Source: Paramesorhizobium leguminum
GTDB lineage: Bacteria > Pseudomonadota > Alphaproteobacteria > Rhizobiales > Rhizobiaceae
Direction: 5' to 3'
NCBI RefSeq assembly: GCF_003217235.1
Contig: NZ_QJTF01000001.1
Location: forward strand, 124,001-188,000
DNA length: 64,000 nt
The notes under the pieces are model-generated. The model was not told the DNA's origin and made no database searches. It saw nothing but the letters and a program-made list of their open reading frames with translations. A program made the position numbers and the translations under genes. Positions 28,866-37,261 of this stretch are shown here, piece by piece (position 1 is the stretch's first letter; every line of letters begins with the position of its first letter).

Positions 28866-28895
28866 CGACGCCACTGCGGCATTGCTGTGGCGTCG
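28866..28895 (-). terminator. Intrinsic terminator between convergent SDR and MDR genes
   Basis: CGACGCCAC-N12-GTGGCGTCG, a nine-pair stem. Read on the minus strand it is followed within a few bases by ATTTTTTCC, so it best serves the MDR gene, whose stop is just beside it. Confidence 0.7.
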
Positions 28896-28901
28896 CCCTG
28901 C

Positions 28902-29825
28902 TTAATCGGTTGTGATGATAATCTTGCCGCGTGCGCGACCTGATGCCTGATGCTCAAACGCGCCGGAAAGGCCGGACAATGGCACTTTCCGGTCGATGAG
29001 AACCTTCAGCGAGTCGGCGTCAATCGCGTCGATGACTTTTCCAAGACGGCTTCCATCCGACATATGGAAAACAAAGGTCGCCGCAACATTATGCGCCTTG
29101 GCGAGCGCTTCGTCCGGCGGCGACGAGGTGGCAAGCAGATATCCGCCGGAACGCAGAACGTTGAACGAGTGCTGCTGGGTCTCGCCGCCGATCGTGTCGA
29201 GCACGACGTCAATATCGGATAGTTTGTCGGCAAAGTTCTCCGATCGATAATCGATCACCTGGTCCGCACCGAGCCGGCGGGCGATATCGATCCCCGTTCC
29301 CGATGCCGTTGCAATCACGCGGGCGCCGATGGCGCGGGCAAACTGGATGGCAAAACTACCGACGCCGCCGGCGCCGGCATGGACAAGAACGCTCTGGCCA
29401 CGCTTGAAATCCGCGATTTCAAACAGTGCCTGCCAGGCGGTTCCTGCCGCCGTAGGAATGCCCGCCGCGTCTTCGAGCGAGAGGGATGTCGGAGCGCTGA
29501 CCAGATAGCCGGCTTTGACGACCGCGAATTCGGCCAATGCCCCGCCGCTTGTCGGGTCCAGGCGCGCCACGACCGGGTCACCCTTGTGCCAGCCCGTGAC
29601 ATCGCTACCGGTGCGTTCGATCGTGCCCGCAAGATCTGTCCCCAGGGTATAGGGGAAATTGACCGGGAAGTATGCGTGCATGAACCCGCGTTGCATCTTC
29701 ACATCGAGCGGATTGAGGCTCGCCGCCCTGACGCGGACGAGAACCTCGTCGGGACCTACATCCGGCATCTGTATGTCATCAACAACCGGCGCAGCGTCAT
29801 AATGAGCAATGCGGAACGCTTTCAT
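28902..29825 (-). CDS. Zinc-independent MDR alcohol dehydrogenase/quinone reductase
   Basis: The 307-residue medium-chain reductase has the GroES-like start (MKAFRIAHYDAAP) and a Rossmann motif in VLVHAGAGGVGSFAIQFARAIGA. It lacks the zinc-binding cysteines, so it belongs to the quinone oxidoreductase/enoyl reductase branch using NADPH. GGAGG at 29835-29839 supports ATG 29825 over longer frames. Its start overlaps the SnoaL-like stop by one base, so the two are co-translated. Confidence 0.87.
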   Translation of the reverse strand: MKAFRIAHYDAAPVVDDIQMPDVGPDEVLVRVRAASLNPLDVKMQRGFMHAYFPVNFPYTLGTDLAGTIERTGSDVTGWHKGDPVVARLDPTSGGALAEFAVVKAGYLVSAPTSLSLEDAAGIPTAAGTAWQALFEIADFKRGQSVLVHAGAGGVGSFAIQFARAIGARVIATASGTGIDIARRLGADQVIDYRSENFADKLSDIDVVLDTIGGETQQHSFNVLRSGGYLLATSSPPDEALAKAHNVAATFVFHMSDGSRLGKVIDAIDADSLKVLIDRKVPLSGLSGAFEHQASGRARGKIIITTD

Positions 29826-30292
29826 CACGCTGCCTCCTCCGATTGGACAGGCCATGCGCCGACCTGGAACAGCCAGCCGAACCAATCTTCGAGATGCCAG
29901 GTATGTGTAAGCCTGCCATTATCGATATAGTGAAATTCATGGATCGGCATCTCGAATGATCTGCCGGTAGGCGAGATGCCGAACCATTCGCCGGTATGCG
30001 TCCCGGTAATGACGGCGCGCACGGCGGCGCGGCCCGGCGCGCCGATGATCTCATGGATATGGATATTGATGTCTGGAAAGGCCGCGACAAATTCCCGGAT
30101 AAGCGGCTTCATGCCATCGCGGCCCGGCTGCTGGTGCGGGGCAAGCGGAATATCCTGCCAATCGGCCGTTACGGCTTCGTCGAGAAGATCCGGATTCCCC
30201 TCGCTGAACGCGCGGTAAAGCGTCTCCACCGCGCGTTGCTCTTCCGGCCTAAGGCCAAATATTTTCGGTTGATGTTCGGCACTTTCCATCAT
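29825..30292 (-). CDS. SnoaL-like (NTF2-fold) polyketide-cyclase family protein
   Basis: The 155-residue protein has the SnoaL/ester cyclase pattern: LYRAFSEGNPDLLDEAVTADW at the start, MKPLIREFVAAFPDINIHIHEII in the middle, and GRSFEMPIHEFHYIDNGRLTHTWHLEDW at the end. The fold binds small hydrophobic compounds; many members have no proven reaction. AAGGA precedes the ATG pair at 30292/30289. It leads a two-gene operon with the MDR reductase and is divergent from a LysR gene. Confidence 0.82.
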   Translation of the reverse strand: MMESAEHQPKIFGLRPEEQRAVETLYRAFSEGNPDLLDEAVTADWQDIPLAPHQQPGRDGMKPLIREFVAAFPDINIHIHEIIGAPGRAAVRAVITGTHTGEWFGISPTGRSFEMPIHEFHYIDNGRLTHTWHLEDWFGWLFQVGAWPVQSEEAA

Positions 30293-30341
30293 GGCTTTCC
30301 TTGAAGTGAGGCGATGGGAAGGATTTACCGGATCGTGCGTC

Positions 30342-30375
30342 ATGCTTGAAATCGATATGCGATATGTGCAAGCAT
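30342..30375. promoter_or_regulatory. Inverted repeat in the SnoaL-lysR divergent promoter
   Basis: ATGCTTG-N20-CAAGCAT, seven perfect pairs, 7 bases before the LysR start. A wide dyad of this kind suits two LysR dimers bound side by side. Confidence 0.45.
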
Positions 30376-30382
30376 CCACGTC

Positions 30383-31318
30383 ATGGATTTACATGGCATC
30401 GATCTCAATCTGCTCGTCGCCTTCGATGCCCTGATGGCCGAGCGAAGCGTGACCCGCGCCGGTGCGCGGATCGGGCGGACGCAGCCTGCCATGAGCGCCG
30501 CGCTCTCGCGGCTGCGAAACCTCTTGAAGGACGAGTTGTTCATTCGCGGGCCGAACGGTCTCCAGCCGACGCCGCGCGCGCTCGATTTGGCCGAGCCGCT
30601 CAGCCATGCGCTTGCCGAAATTCAGCGGACGCTTCAATTCACCCAAGGTTTCGATCCGCCAACCTCGACGATGAGTTTCTCCCTGGGACTCTCCGATCAC
30701 CCAACTTTTGTGCTGTTGCCACGTCTGCTTGAGGCCCTGCGCGAGCAGGCGCCGGGGATAACATTGCGTATCCACAATTTCACGGCGCGGGATGACGCCA
30801 TCGCCATGCTCGATTCCGGTGAAGTCGATCTCACCATCGGCGTTCCGCCTTCACCGACGGGACGAATTCTCAACCGCCCGCTTTTCCAGGAAAAATTCGT
30901 CTGCATTGTCCGCAAGGGACATCCAGCCGCTGAAGCGCCGCTGGATATCAACGCTTTTCTCCGTCTCTCTCACCTGCTGGTCTCACCCGAGAACGACCGG
31001 TTTGGCATGGTCGATGCGGCGCTGGCGAAACAGGGGTTGAAGCGGCGTCTCGCGCTGACCCTTCCGCATATGTATGCGGCGCCCGTGTTGATTGCCCGTT
31101 CCGATATGATCGCAACCTTGATGGGCGGCGTGGTATCGGCATCCGGGCACGCAGACGATCTCGTCATCCTGCCGCCGCCGCTCGACCTGGAACCAGTCCA
31201 GTTCGTCCTGTCATGGCATCGGCGAAACGACGTTCATCCCGCCCAGCGATGGTTCAGGGACTGCATCGCATCCCTTACGCTCAAGTCGCTGCATGTGTCC
31301 GGCGAGAGAGCGCCTTGA
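30383..31318 (+). CDS. LysR family transcriptional regulator (NodD-like branch)
   Basis: The 311-residue protein starts HGIDLNLLVAFDALMAERSVTRAGARIGRTQPAMSAALSRLR, the NodD/LinR-type winged helix, with the matching effector domain behind. It is divergent from the SnoaL-MDR operon, which is its likely target. Its last 38 bases overlap the 3' end of the convergent MFS gene, an unusually long overlap for two real genes. Both frames look genuine. Confidence 0.88.
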   Translation: MDLHGIDLNLLVAFDALMAERSVTRAGARIGRTQPAMSAALSRLRNLLKDELFIRGPNGLQPTPRALDLAEPLSHALAEIQRTLQFTQGFDPPTSTMSFSLGLSDHPTFVLLPRLLEALREQAPGITLRIHNFTARDDAIAMLDSGEVDLTIGVPPSPTGRILNRPLFQEKFVCIVRKGHPAAEAPLDINAFLRLSHLLVSPENDRFGMVDAALAKQGLKRRLALTLPHMYAAPVLIARSDMIATLMGGVVSASGHADDLVILPPPLDLEPVQFVLSWHRRNDVHPAQRWFRDCIASLTLKSLHVSGERAP

Positions 31319-32471
31319 CGCATAAGGCAACAATGGCAAAGAGGCCGCCAAGGATGCAGACTGCGGGCCATTGCCCGTACTGCCAGGCAATGGTTGCGAG
31401 CGCCGATCCCGTTGCGCCGCCCAGGAACATGCCGGTCATGAACACCGTGTTCAACCGGCTGCGGGCTTCAGCATCGAGCGCATAGATAATATGCTGGTTC
31501 GAGACGAGCGCGCTCTGCGCGCCAAAATCAAGTATGATCACGCCCGCGATCAGCGCAATGAGCGAGCCCCAGATACCGAATATCACCCAAGCGACAAGCG
31601 TCAGCGTGGCGCCGATCCAGACGACGAAATGGGGCCCGCGGCGGTCCGCGATCCGTCCGGCAAGCGGCGCGGCGAATATGCCGACGGCGCCTACGATGCC
31701 GAACAGGCCGGCGACATCGGCTCCGAGCTTGAAGTGCGGACTTTGCAGATAGAGCGCAAGGATCGTCCAGAAGGCCGAAAACGCGCCGAAGAGCGCCGCC
31801 TGCACCATGGTCGCGGTTCTGAGTAACGGTTCCCGGTTCCACAGATGGGCAAGCGATTTGAGGGCGGTAAGATAGCGCATGCGCGAGGCGGAGCGATGAA
31901 CGGGCAAGGTCACGAACATCAGTCCGGCCGCGATGAGGGCGAGAGGCACTCCGAGCCAAAACATTTCACGCCAGCCCGCATGTTCGCCGACGAAGCCCGA
32001 CAATGTCCGGCTCAGGAGAATGCCTGTAAGCAGGCCGGCCATGACCGTGCCGATGGCTGCCCCGCGTCTTTCAGGCATGGCAAGAGTTGCGGCGAAGGGG
32101 ACGATCTGCGAGGCTACGGTGGCGCCGACGCCGACAATCAGCGAGCCGAACACAAGCCATCCGGCCGATGGCGCCATGGCTGTTATGGCAAGGGCAACAG
32201 CCAGCACGATGAACTGTACGACGATAAGTTTGCGACGCTGGACAAGATCGCCAAGCGGCACCAGGAAGAACAACCCCAGCGCATAACCAAGCTGCGTCGC
32301 CGTCGGAATGAGCGCTGTCGTCGGCTGGCCATGGAAATCAGCCTCGATCAGCCCCAGCATCGGCTGGTTGTAGTAGAGATTGGCAACCGCAATGCCGCAC
32401 GCCGCCGCCATGGCGAAGAGGGGCGTCCTGCCGATTCCGCTGCCGGATGGCGATTGCCGATGCGCTTTCAT
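31281..32471 (-). CDS. MFS transporter
   Basis: The 396-residue, 12-helix permease has VANLYYNQPMLGLIEADF in helix 1, which is typical of the YnfM/arabinose-polymer branch, and motif A-like LGDLVQRRKLIV. It is probably a proton-driven exporter; the substrate is unknown. It lies back to back with a LysR gene on one side and overlaps another at its 3' end, within the block of detoxification-type genes. Confidence 0.85.
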   Translation of the reverse strand: MKAHRQSPSGSGIGRTPLFAMAAACGIAVANLYYNQPMLGLIEADFHGQPTTALIPTATQLGYALGLFFLVPLGDLVQRRKLIVVQFIVLAVALAITAMAPSAGWLVFGSLIVGVGATVASQIVPFAATLAMPERRGAAIGTVMAGLLTGILLSRTLSGFVGEHAGWREMFWLGVPLALIAAGLMFVTLPVHRSASRMRYLTALKSLAHLWNREPLLRTATMVQAALFGAFSAFWTILALYLQSPHFKLGADVAGLFGIVGAVGIFAAPLAGRIADRRGPHFVVWIGATLTLVAWVIFGIWGSLIALIAGVIILDFGAQSALVSNQHIIYALDAEARSRLNTVFMTGMFLGGATGSALATIAWQYGQWPAVCILGGLFAIVALCVKALSRRTHAAT

Positions 32472-32557
32472 GCCTGTTGCCTTTGTGAGACCGATTGCAG
32501 CTATCTAGATTATCGGCTTGGGGCCGTCTATCCGACACTTACGTGATGCCCTGCCTA

Positions 32558-33457
32558 TCAAAGCGGCCGGATCGTCGTCACATAGGTCTCGAAGAAGTCC
32601 GAGAACCTCGCCACCCGTATGGGAAGCTTTTCATAGGGCGGGTAATAGAGCGTCAGCCACAGTTCGGGCGGCTGCCAACCGTTAAGGATCGGCACGAGAT
32701 GGCCGGCGGTGACGGCCTCCTCGACGATGAAGAATGGCAGCAGCGCCACGCCTTCGCTATTTTCCGCAAGCCGTGCGATCAGGTCGCCGTTGTTTCCGGC
32801 GAGCACCTTGCCGGCCCGCACCTTGCGCGTTCTTCCGGCATGCGAAAGCTCCCACGTCTCCGCAAGCGCCTCCTCATCGTAAGCGATACAGGCGGCTTCG
32901 TTGAGATCGTCAGGGGTCTCCGGCGTGCCGTTGGCGGCGAGATATCCCGGAGAGGCCACCAGCATCCGGCGCACGCGGCAGATCTTGCGCCAGATGGTGG
33001 ATTTGTCGCGCGGCGGCTCCGAAATGCGCACCGCAAGGTCGAAACTGTCGTTCACGATATCGATGAAGCGGTCGGTCAATGTCGCCGACACCGCGATGCC
33101 CGGATGCCCGGCGCGAAAACCGGATACCACGTCTGGCAGGATTCGCTGACCGAGCGATAGCGGCGCGTTGAGCCTGATCAACCCCGCAGCTTCGCCTTCC
33201 TCCGCCCGGACCTCTTCCGCCGCCGCGTCGAAGGCTTCGAGCAGCGGTTCGACACGCGCCGCATAGACCGCGCCCGCCGATGTCAGCGAGACCTGCCGCG
33301 TGGTGCGCAAGAGCAGTTGCACGCCGAGCCGTTCTTCGAGACCGCCGACCGCGCGGGTGACCGTCGGAGCGGTCATTGAGAGCTGCCGTGCGGCCGCGAC
33401 GAAGCTTCCCTGCTTGGCGACCGTGAGGAATACCCGGATATCGTTCAAATCGTTCAT
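32558..33457 (-). CDS. LysR family transcriptional regulator
   Basis: The 299-residue protein starts NDLNDIRVFLTVAKQGSFVAAARQLSMTAPTVTRAVGGLEERLG, the winged helix of the LysR DsdC/AaeR-like group; the effector domain ends in YVTTIRPL. It is divergent from the MhqO/MhqD-like pair. A textbook LysR box lies 10 bases upstream of its own start. In Bacillus the comparable mhq genes are under MhqR, a MarR protein, so a LysR protein in that role would be a different arrangement (inference). Confidence 0.88.
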   Translation of the reverse strand: MNDLNDIRVFLTVAKQGSFVAAARQLSMTAPTVTRAVGGLEERLGVQLLLRTTRQVSLTSAGAVYAARVEPLLEAFDAAAEEVRAEEGEAAGLIRLNAPLSLGQRILPDVVSGFRAGHPGIAVSATLTDRFIDIVNDSFDLAVRISEPPRDKSTIWRKICRVRRMLVASPGYLAANGTPETPDDLNEAACIAYDEEALAETWELSHAGRTRKVRAGKVLAGNNGDLIARLAENSEGVALLPFFIVEEAVTAGHLVPILNGWQPPELWLTLYYPPYEKLPIRVARFSDFFETYVTTIRPL

Positions 33458-33466
33458 CGGCCTATT

Positions 33467-33483
33467 ATTGCACGATTTGCAAT
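33467..33483. promoter_or_regulatory. LysR box before the MhqO-like gene
   Basis: ATTGCA-CGATT-TGCAAT, a perfect T-N11-A dyad, set in the AT-rich divergent promoter 33458-33595. Most likely the binding site of the adjacent LysR protein. Confidence 0.65.
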
Positions 33484-33595
33484 TATATCGTCAATATTAT
33501 TTCTATTCTCTTCGCGGCGGTGTTCCCCCATTTTAGGCTCAGAACAAGGCGCCAGAACAAGGGTGAAGCGCGCCGGAAATTGAAGGAACACAACC

Positions 33596-34528
33596 ATGCT
33601 CACACAGATCAAGGGCCTGCACCACGTCACCTCGCTGGCCGCCAACGCGCAAGTGAACAGCGATTTTTTCACCAGGACGCTTGGTCTCAGGCGCGTCAAG
33701 AAGACCGTCAATTTCGATGCTCCGGATGTCTATCACCTCTATTACGGCGACGAAGTGGGCACGCCCGGCTCGGTCATGACCTATTTCCCCTTTCCGCATA
33801 TCGCTGCCGGCCGTCCGGGGGCTGGAGAAGTGGGAGAAACCTATTTCGCCATTCCCAGGGGATCGCTCGGCTATTGGAAGGGCCGGCTGGATACGCTGGG
33901 TGTGAAAGGGTTGCAGGAAACCGAAGTGTTCGGCGAAAAGCGGCTGCGCTTTCATGGGCCGGATAGTGACGGGTTCTCGCTGGTCGAAACCGATGACGAT
34001 CGCCGCGAGGGCTGGCTGCATGATGAAATCGGCGCGGCGGAAGCGATCAAGGGTTTTCATGGCGCCAGCATGCGCCTGAAGGATGACGGCGCCACCCGTG
34101 AGCTCCTCGGTTTCATGGGTTACGAGAAAGTGGACAGCAAGGACAACTGGTCGCGCTTTGCGATTCCGGGCGGCAATGGCGCCGATTTCATCGATCTCGA
34201 AACGGTGCCGCAGGCCGGCTATGCCCGTGAGGGTGCCGGGTCCGTCCACCATATCGCCTTTGCCGTGGAAGACCGCGCCGCACAACTGGAGGTGAGAAAG
34301 GCGCTGCTCGATACCGGATACCAGGTCACGCCTGTCATCGACCGCGATTATTTCTGGGCGATCTATTTCCGCACACCCGGCGGCGTGCTGTTCGAGATCG
34401 CCACCAACGAACCGGGGTTCGACCGCGACGAAGACACCGCGCATCTCGGCGAAGCGCTGAAATTGCCGGCGCGCTACGAGCCGCATCGGGCAAAGATCGA
34501 GCAGTTGCTCGAACCGATCAAGGATTGA
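33596..34528 (+). CDS. MhqO-like ring-cleaving dioxygenase (VOC fold)
   Basis: The 310-residue protein has two vicinal-oxygen-chelate halves. Likely metal ligands are the histidine in KGLHHVTSL near the N-terminus, the histidine in GSVHHIAFAV near residue 220, and the glutamate in GGVLFEIATNEPGF. Relatives act in resistance to hydroquinones and catechols. A ribosome site AAGGA lies upstream of ATG 33596. The next gene is an MhqD-like hydrolase, the same pair as in the Bacillus mhq operon. Confidence 0.85.
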   Translation: MLTQIKGLHHVTSLAANAQVNSDFFTRTLGLRRVKKTVNFDAPDVYHLYYGDEVGTPGSVMTYFPFPHIAAGRPGAGEVGETYFAIPRGSLGYWKGRLDTLGVKGLQETEVFGEKRLRFHGPDSDGFSLVETDDDRREGWLHDEIGAAEAIKGFHGASMRLKDDGATRELLGFMGYEKVDSKDNWSRFAIPGGNGADFIDLETVPQAGYAREGAGSVHHIAFAVEDRAAQLEVRKALLDTGYQVTPVIDRDYFWAIYFRTPGGVLFEIATNEPGFDRDEDTAHLGEALKLPARYEPHRAKIEQLLEPIKD

Positions 34529-34588
34529 CCGACCGTTTCGAACGACAAGCGGCGGGGCCGATTGGCCTCGTCCGCTGGAGACAAAGCC

Positions 34589-35191
34589 ATGATCAATTCT
34601 TACGAAGCTTACAGGAAGGAACCCGCCGCCGGAGCGCCGCTGGTGTTCACATTCCACGGCACTGGCGGCAACGAGTTCCAGTTCACGAAGCTGGTGGGAG
34701 AAATTCTGCCGGATGCAGGCATCGTCTCGCCAAGGGGCGATGTTTCGGAGTTCGGCGCGCAGCGCTTTTTTCGCCGCACGGGCGAGGGCGTCTACGACAT
34801 GGATGACCTTACGCTCCGCACCGAGAAAATGGCCGGCTTCATCACCGCCCACAAGGCGCAATATCCGGACCGTGCGGTCTACGGCCTCGGCTATTCGAAC
34901 GGCGCCAACATTCTGGCCTCCGTCCTGTTCAAGCATCCTGAACTGTTCGACCGGGCGGCGCTCATGCATCCGCTCATTCCGTGGACGCCCGAACCGCAAG
35001 CGGGACTGAAGGGGAGGCGGATACTGATCACCGCCGGCGAGCGCGATCCGATTTGTCCGCTGCCACTCACCCAGGCGCTGGCCGGCTATTTCACGCAGCA
35101 GGAGGCTACCGTCGAGCTTAGCCTGCATTCCGGCGGCCATGAGATTCGCCAGAACGAGCTTTCGGATTTGCAGGCATTTCTGACGCGGTAG
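34589..35191 (+). CDS. MhqD-like alpha/beta hydrolase (carboxylesterase)
   Basis: The 200-residue alpha/beta hydrolase has HGTGGNEFQF (oxyanion region), the nucleophile serine in GYSNGA, the acid in ITAGERDPICP and the histidine in SGGHEI. ATG 34589 is placed after GGAG at 34577-34580. It follows the MhqO-like gene by 60 bases and is very likely co-transcribed. The pair probably opens and hydrolyses quinone or aromatic adducts; the exact substrate is unknown. Confidence 0.85.
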   Translation: MINSYEAYRKEPAAGAPLVFTFHGTGGNEFQFTKLVGEILPDAGIVSPRGDVSEFGAQRFFRRTGEGVYDMDDLTLRTEKMAGFITAHKAQYPDRAVYGLGYSNGANILASVLFKHPELFDRAALMHPLIPWTPEPQAGLKGRRILITAGERDPICPLPLTQALAGYFTQQEATVELSLHSGGHEIRQNELSDLQAFLTR

Positions 35192-35230
35192 AGTTGTTCG
35201 ATTCATATTGAAATGCCGGCGGGACAGTAA

Positions 35231-35387
35231 CCCCCCTCTGCCCTGCCGGGCATCTCCCCCTCAAGGGGGGAGATTGGCCTTCATCGATGACGGCGCTTCG
35301 TTCTGCAACGGTGACGGTTTAGCGAAAGCGGTTATCACAGCCAATCTCCCCCCTTGAGGGGGAGATGTCCGGCAGGACAGAGGGGGG
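35231..35387. repeat. Palindromic repeat family A, copy A4
   Basis: Same layout and arm hairpins as A3 (TGCCC/GGGCA left, TGTCC/GGACA right). It fills the space between the MhqD-like gene and the pirin gene. Confidence 0.85.
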
Positions 35388-35396
35388 TGTGCCTCG

Positions 35397-35423
35397 CGAT
35401 TCCATCAAAACATAAACCGTTCT
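35397..35423. repeat. Short repeat family F, copy 1
   Basis: CGATTCCATCAAAACAT followed by AAACCGTTCT. The same 27 bases, with two changes, occur at 44048-44074. In both places the copy directly follows a larger palindromic repeat. Confidence 0.55.
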
Positions 35424-35445
35424 CAATCTCGCAAGGAGTTTCCCC

Positions 35446-36147
35446 ATGATCCTCATCCACGAAAACATGAGCCGCGGCCACACGACGAAGGGTTGGCTCG
35501 ACAGCTATCACACATTCTCCTTCGGAGGCTTTCAGGACCCCACCCGGATGGGCTTCGGTCCGTTGCGTGTCATCAATGAAGATTGGATCGCGCCCGGTTC
35601 GGGCTTTTCCGAACATGGGCACGACAACATGGATATCCTCACCATGGTCCTTCAGGGAAAGCTGGAGCACCGGGACACGATGGGGAATGTCTCGACCATC
35701 GAGCCGGGTGAAATGCAGTTGATGTCGGCGGGATCAGGTCTGCGCCATCAGGAGATGAACGCGTCACAGAGCGAGACGGCGCATTTGCTGCAGATCTGGC
35801 TCATTCCTGATGTTGTGAACCGGGCGCCGCACTATCAGCACATCCGCCTGCCTGATATCGAAGAGGCTCGCGACTGGACGCTGATCGCCGGCGGCCGCTC
35901 CGGCGAGGCGCCGCTTACCCTTCTTTCCGACAGCAGGGTGTCGATCGCCTATCCAAGAGACGGCGACATGAGCACCATCCCCGTCGCCGCCGGGCGGCTC
36001 GTCTTCGTTCATATCGTCGAAGGCTTGGCAAGGATCGGAGATGAGGACTTGAGAACCGGCGACGGGCTCCAGATTGCCGATGCGACCGTTCCGGAAATCG
36101 AATGGCTGACGGACGGTAAAGCGCTTCTCTTCGATATGCCGCGTTGA
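35446..36147 (+). CDS. Pirin family bicupin protein (YhhW-like)
   Basis: The 233-residue bicupin has GWLDSYHTFSFGGF and DPTRMGFGPLRVINED at the start, then the metal-site cluster HGHDNMDI and HRDTMG, as in pirin/YhhW proteins, some of which show quercetinase activity. A clear ribosome site AAGGAG precedes ATG 35446. It ends just before the twin LacI operators. It may belong with the quinone-type detoxification genes to its left (inference). Confidence 0.88.
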   Translation: MILIHENMSRGHTTKGWLDSYHTFSFGGFQDPTRMGFGPLRVINEDWIAPGSGFSEHGHDNMDILTMVLQGKLEHRDTMGNVSTIEPGEMQLMSAGSGLRHQEMNASQSETAHLLQIWLIPDVVNRAPHYQHIRLPDIEEARDWTLIAGGRSGEAPLTLLSDSRVSIAYPRDGDMSTIPVAAGRLVFVHIVEGLARIGDEDLRTGDGLQIADATVPEIEWLTDGKALLFDMPR

Positions 36148-36153
36148 GGAGCA

Positions 36154-36169
36154 GAGAAAACCTTTTCTC
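36154..36169. promoter_or_regulatory. LacI-family operator 1
   Basis: GAGAAAA-CC-TTTTCTC, a perfect 7+2+7 dyad. With the second copy at 36186-36201 it brackets a TTGACA -35 box; the centre-to-centre distance is 32 bases, about three helical turns. Confidence 0.75.
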
Positions 36170-36171
36170 AC

Positions 36172-36177
36172 TTGACA
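36172..36177 (+). promoter_or_regulatory. -35 box of the LacI gene promoter
   Basis: A perfect TTGACA between the two operators. No good -10 is visible at the expected distance (it would fall in operator 2), so the promoter is probably weak or activator-independent only when operator 2 is free. Confidence 0.45.
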
Positions 36178-36185
36178 TGCGCTCA

Positions 36186-36201
36186 GAGAAAAGGTTTTCT
36201 C
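36186..36201. promoter_or_regulatory. LacI-family operator 2
   Basis: GAGAAAA-GG-TTTTCTC, the reverse complement of operator 1, ending 11 bases before the LacI ATG. Autorepression is likely. Confidence 0.75.
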
Positions 36202-36212
36202 ACCATAAGTTG

Positions 36213-37244
36213 ATGGAGGCAGGACTGAATCTGGAGGAAGGGAAAAAGGGACGGATCACCATCCGTGACGTTGCCGCCGCTGCGGGTGTCAGCATATCGA
36301 CGGCGTCGAAGGCGCTCAACGGTATCGGTCGCATGGGCGAGGAAACCCGGGAGCGGGTAAAGCGCGTCGCAAGGGAGATTGGCTTCCGGCCCAATGCGCT
36401 GGCGCGGGGCCTTCTCAGCAAGCGCAGCTTCACCATCGGCCTGTTGACCAACGACACTTATGGGCGTTTCACCCTGCCTGTCATGGCCGGTATTTCCGAA
36501 GCGCTCGTCGATCACGGCGTTTCAGTCTTTCTGTGCGCCATCGAGGATGATCCGGCGCTGGGCCAGATCCATGTCGAAGCCATGCTCGACAAGCAGGTGG
36601 ACGGCATCATCGCATCGGGCAAGCGGCTCGATAGGTCCCTTCCGGTCGACCTCTCGAACCTGCCGGTGCCGGTGGTCTATGCCTATACCGAAGGGCCGCC
36701 GGATAGCGTGATCTTCCGCTCGGACGATGCGCAGGGTGCGCGGCTCGCGGTCGAATGGTTGGTGAAGCTTGGGCGCCGCCGCATTGCCCACATCACCGGG
36801 CCGGAGAGCTTCTTCTCGGTGCGCGAGCGCGCCGGCGCCTACGCGCAAATCGCGGGCGATGCGGAGCCGGTGATGTACGGGATATGGGCGGAAAGCTGGG
36901 GCCGGGAGGCGGTTGCGCAGATTTGGAGCAGGAGCGGCGAAAAGCCGGATGCCATCTTCTGCGGCAATGACCAGATCGCCCGCGGCGTCATCGATGCCCT
37001 GCGTGAACGGGCCATCCGGGTGCCGGAGGATGTGTCGGTCGTCGGTTTCGACAATTGGGAGATCATGGCGGAACAAACGCGACCGCCGCTGACCTCGGTG
37101 GACATGGGATTGAAGGCGCTGGGGCGCGAGGCGGGTTTGACCATCCTTGCGTTGGCGGAAGGAAAGCCGGTGGAGGCGGGTGTGAGGAAACTACCGTGCC
37201 ATCTCGTGGTGCGGGAGTCGTGTGGAGGTAGTTTGGAGGATTAG
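36213..37244 (+). CDS. LacI family transcriptional regulator
   Basis: The 343-residue LacI/GalR regulator has the DNA-binding start ITIRDVAAAAGVSISTASKALNG with hinge-helix residues NALARGLLSK, and a periplasmic-binding-protein-like effector domain. The frame stays open to 36144, but that part contains the twin operators and the -35 box, so ATG 36213 is preferred. It precedes and probably controls the arabinofuranoside ABC/GH127 operon. No third operator copy was seen directly before the binding-protein gene. Confidence 0.9.
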   Translation: MEAGLNLEEGKKGRITIRDVAAAAGVSISTASKALNGIGRMGEETRERVKRVAREIGFRPNALARGLLSKRSFTIGLLTNDTYGRFTLPVMAGISEALVDHGVSVFLCAIEDDPALGQIHVEAMLDKQVDGIIASGKRLDRSLPVDLSNLPVPVVYAYTEGPPDSVIFRSDDAQGARLAVEWLVKLGRRRIAHITGPESFFSVRERAGAYAQIAGDAEPVMYGIWAESWGREAVAQIWSRSGEKPDAIFCGNDQIARGVIDALRERAIRVPEDVSVVGFDNWEIMAEQTRPPLTSVDMGLKALGREAGLTILALAEGKPVEAGVRKLPCHLVVRESCGGSLED

Positions 37245-37261
37245 CGCTGCGTGCGCTGGAA

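Noticed and set aside
30389-30775. Minus-strand 128-codon frame across the lysR start
   Set aside because: It is antisense to the conserved winged-helix region, has no family features and no ribosome site.
36144-36212. lacI starting at TTG 36144 or ATG 36177
   Set aside because: The region contains two perfect operators and a TTGACA box, and the extra residues do not fit the family.
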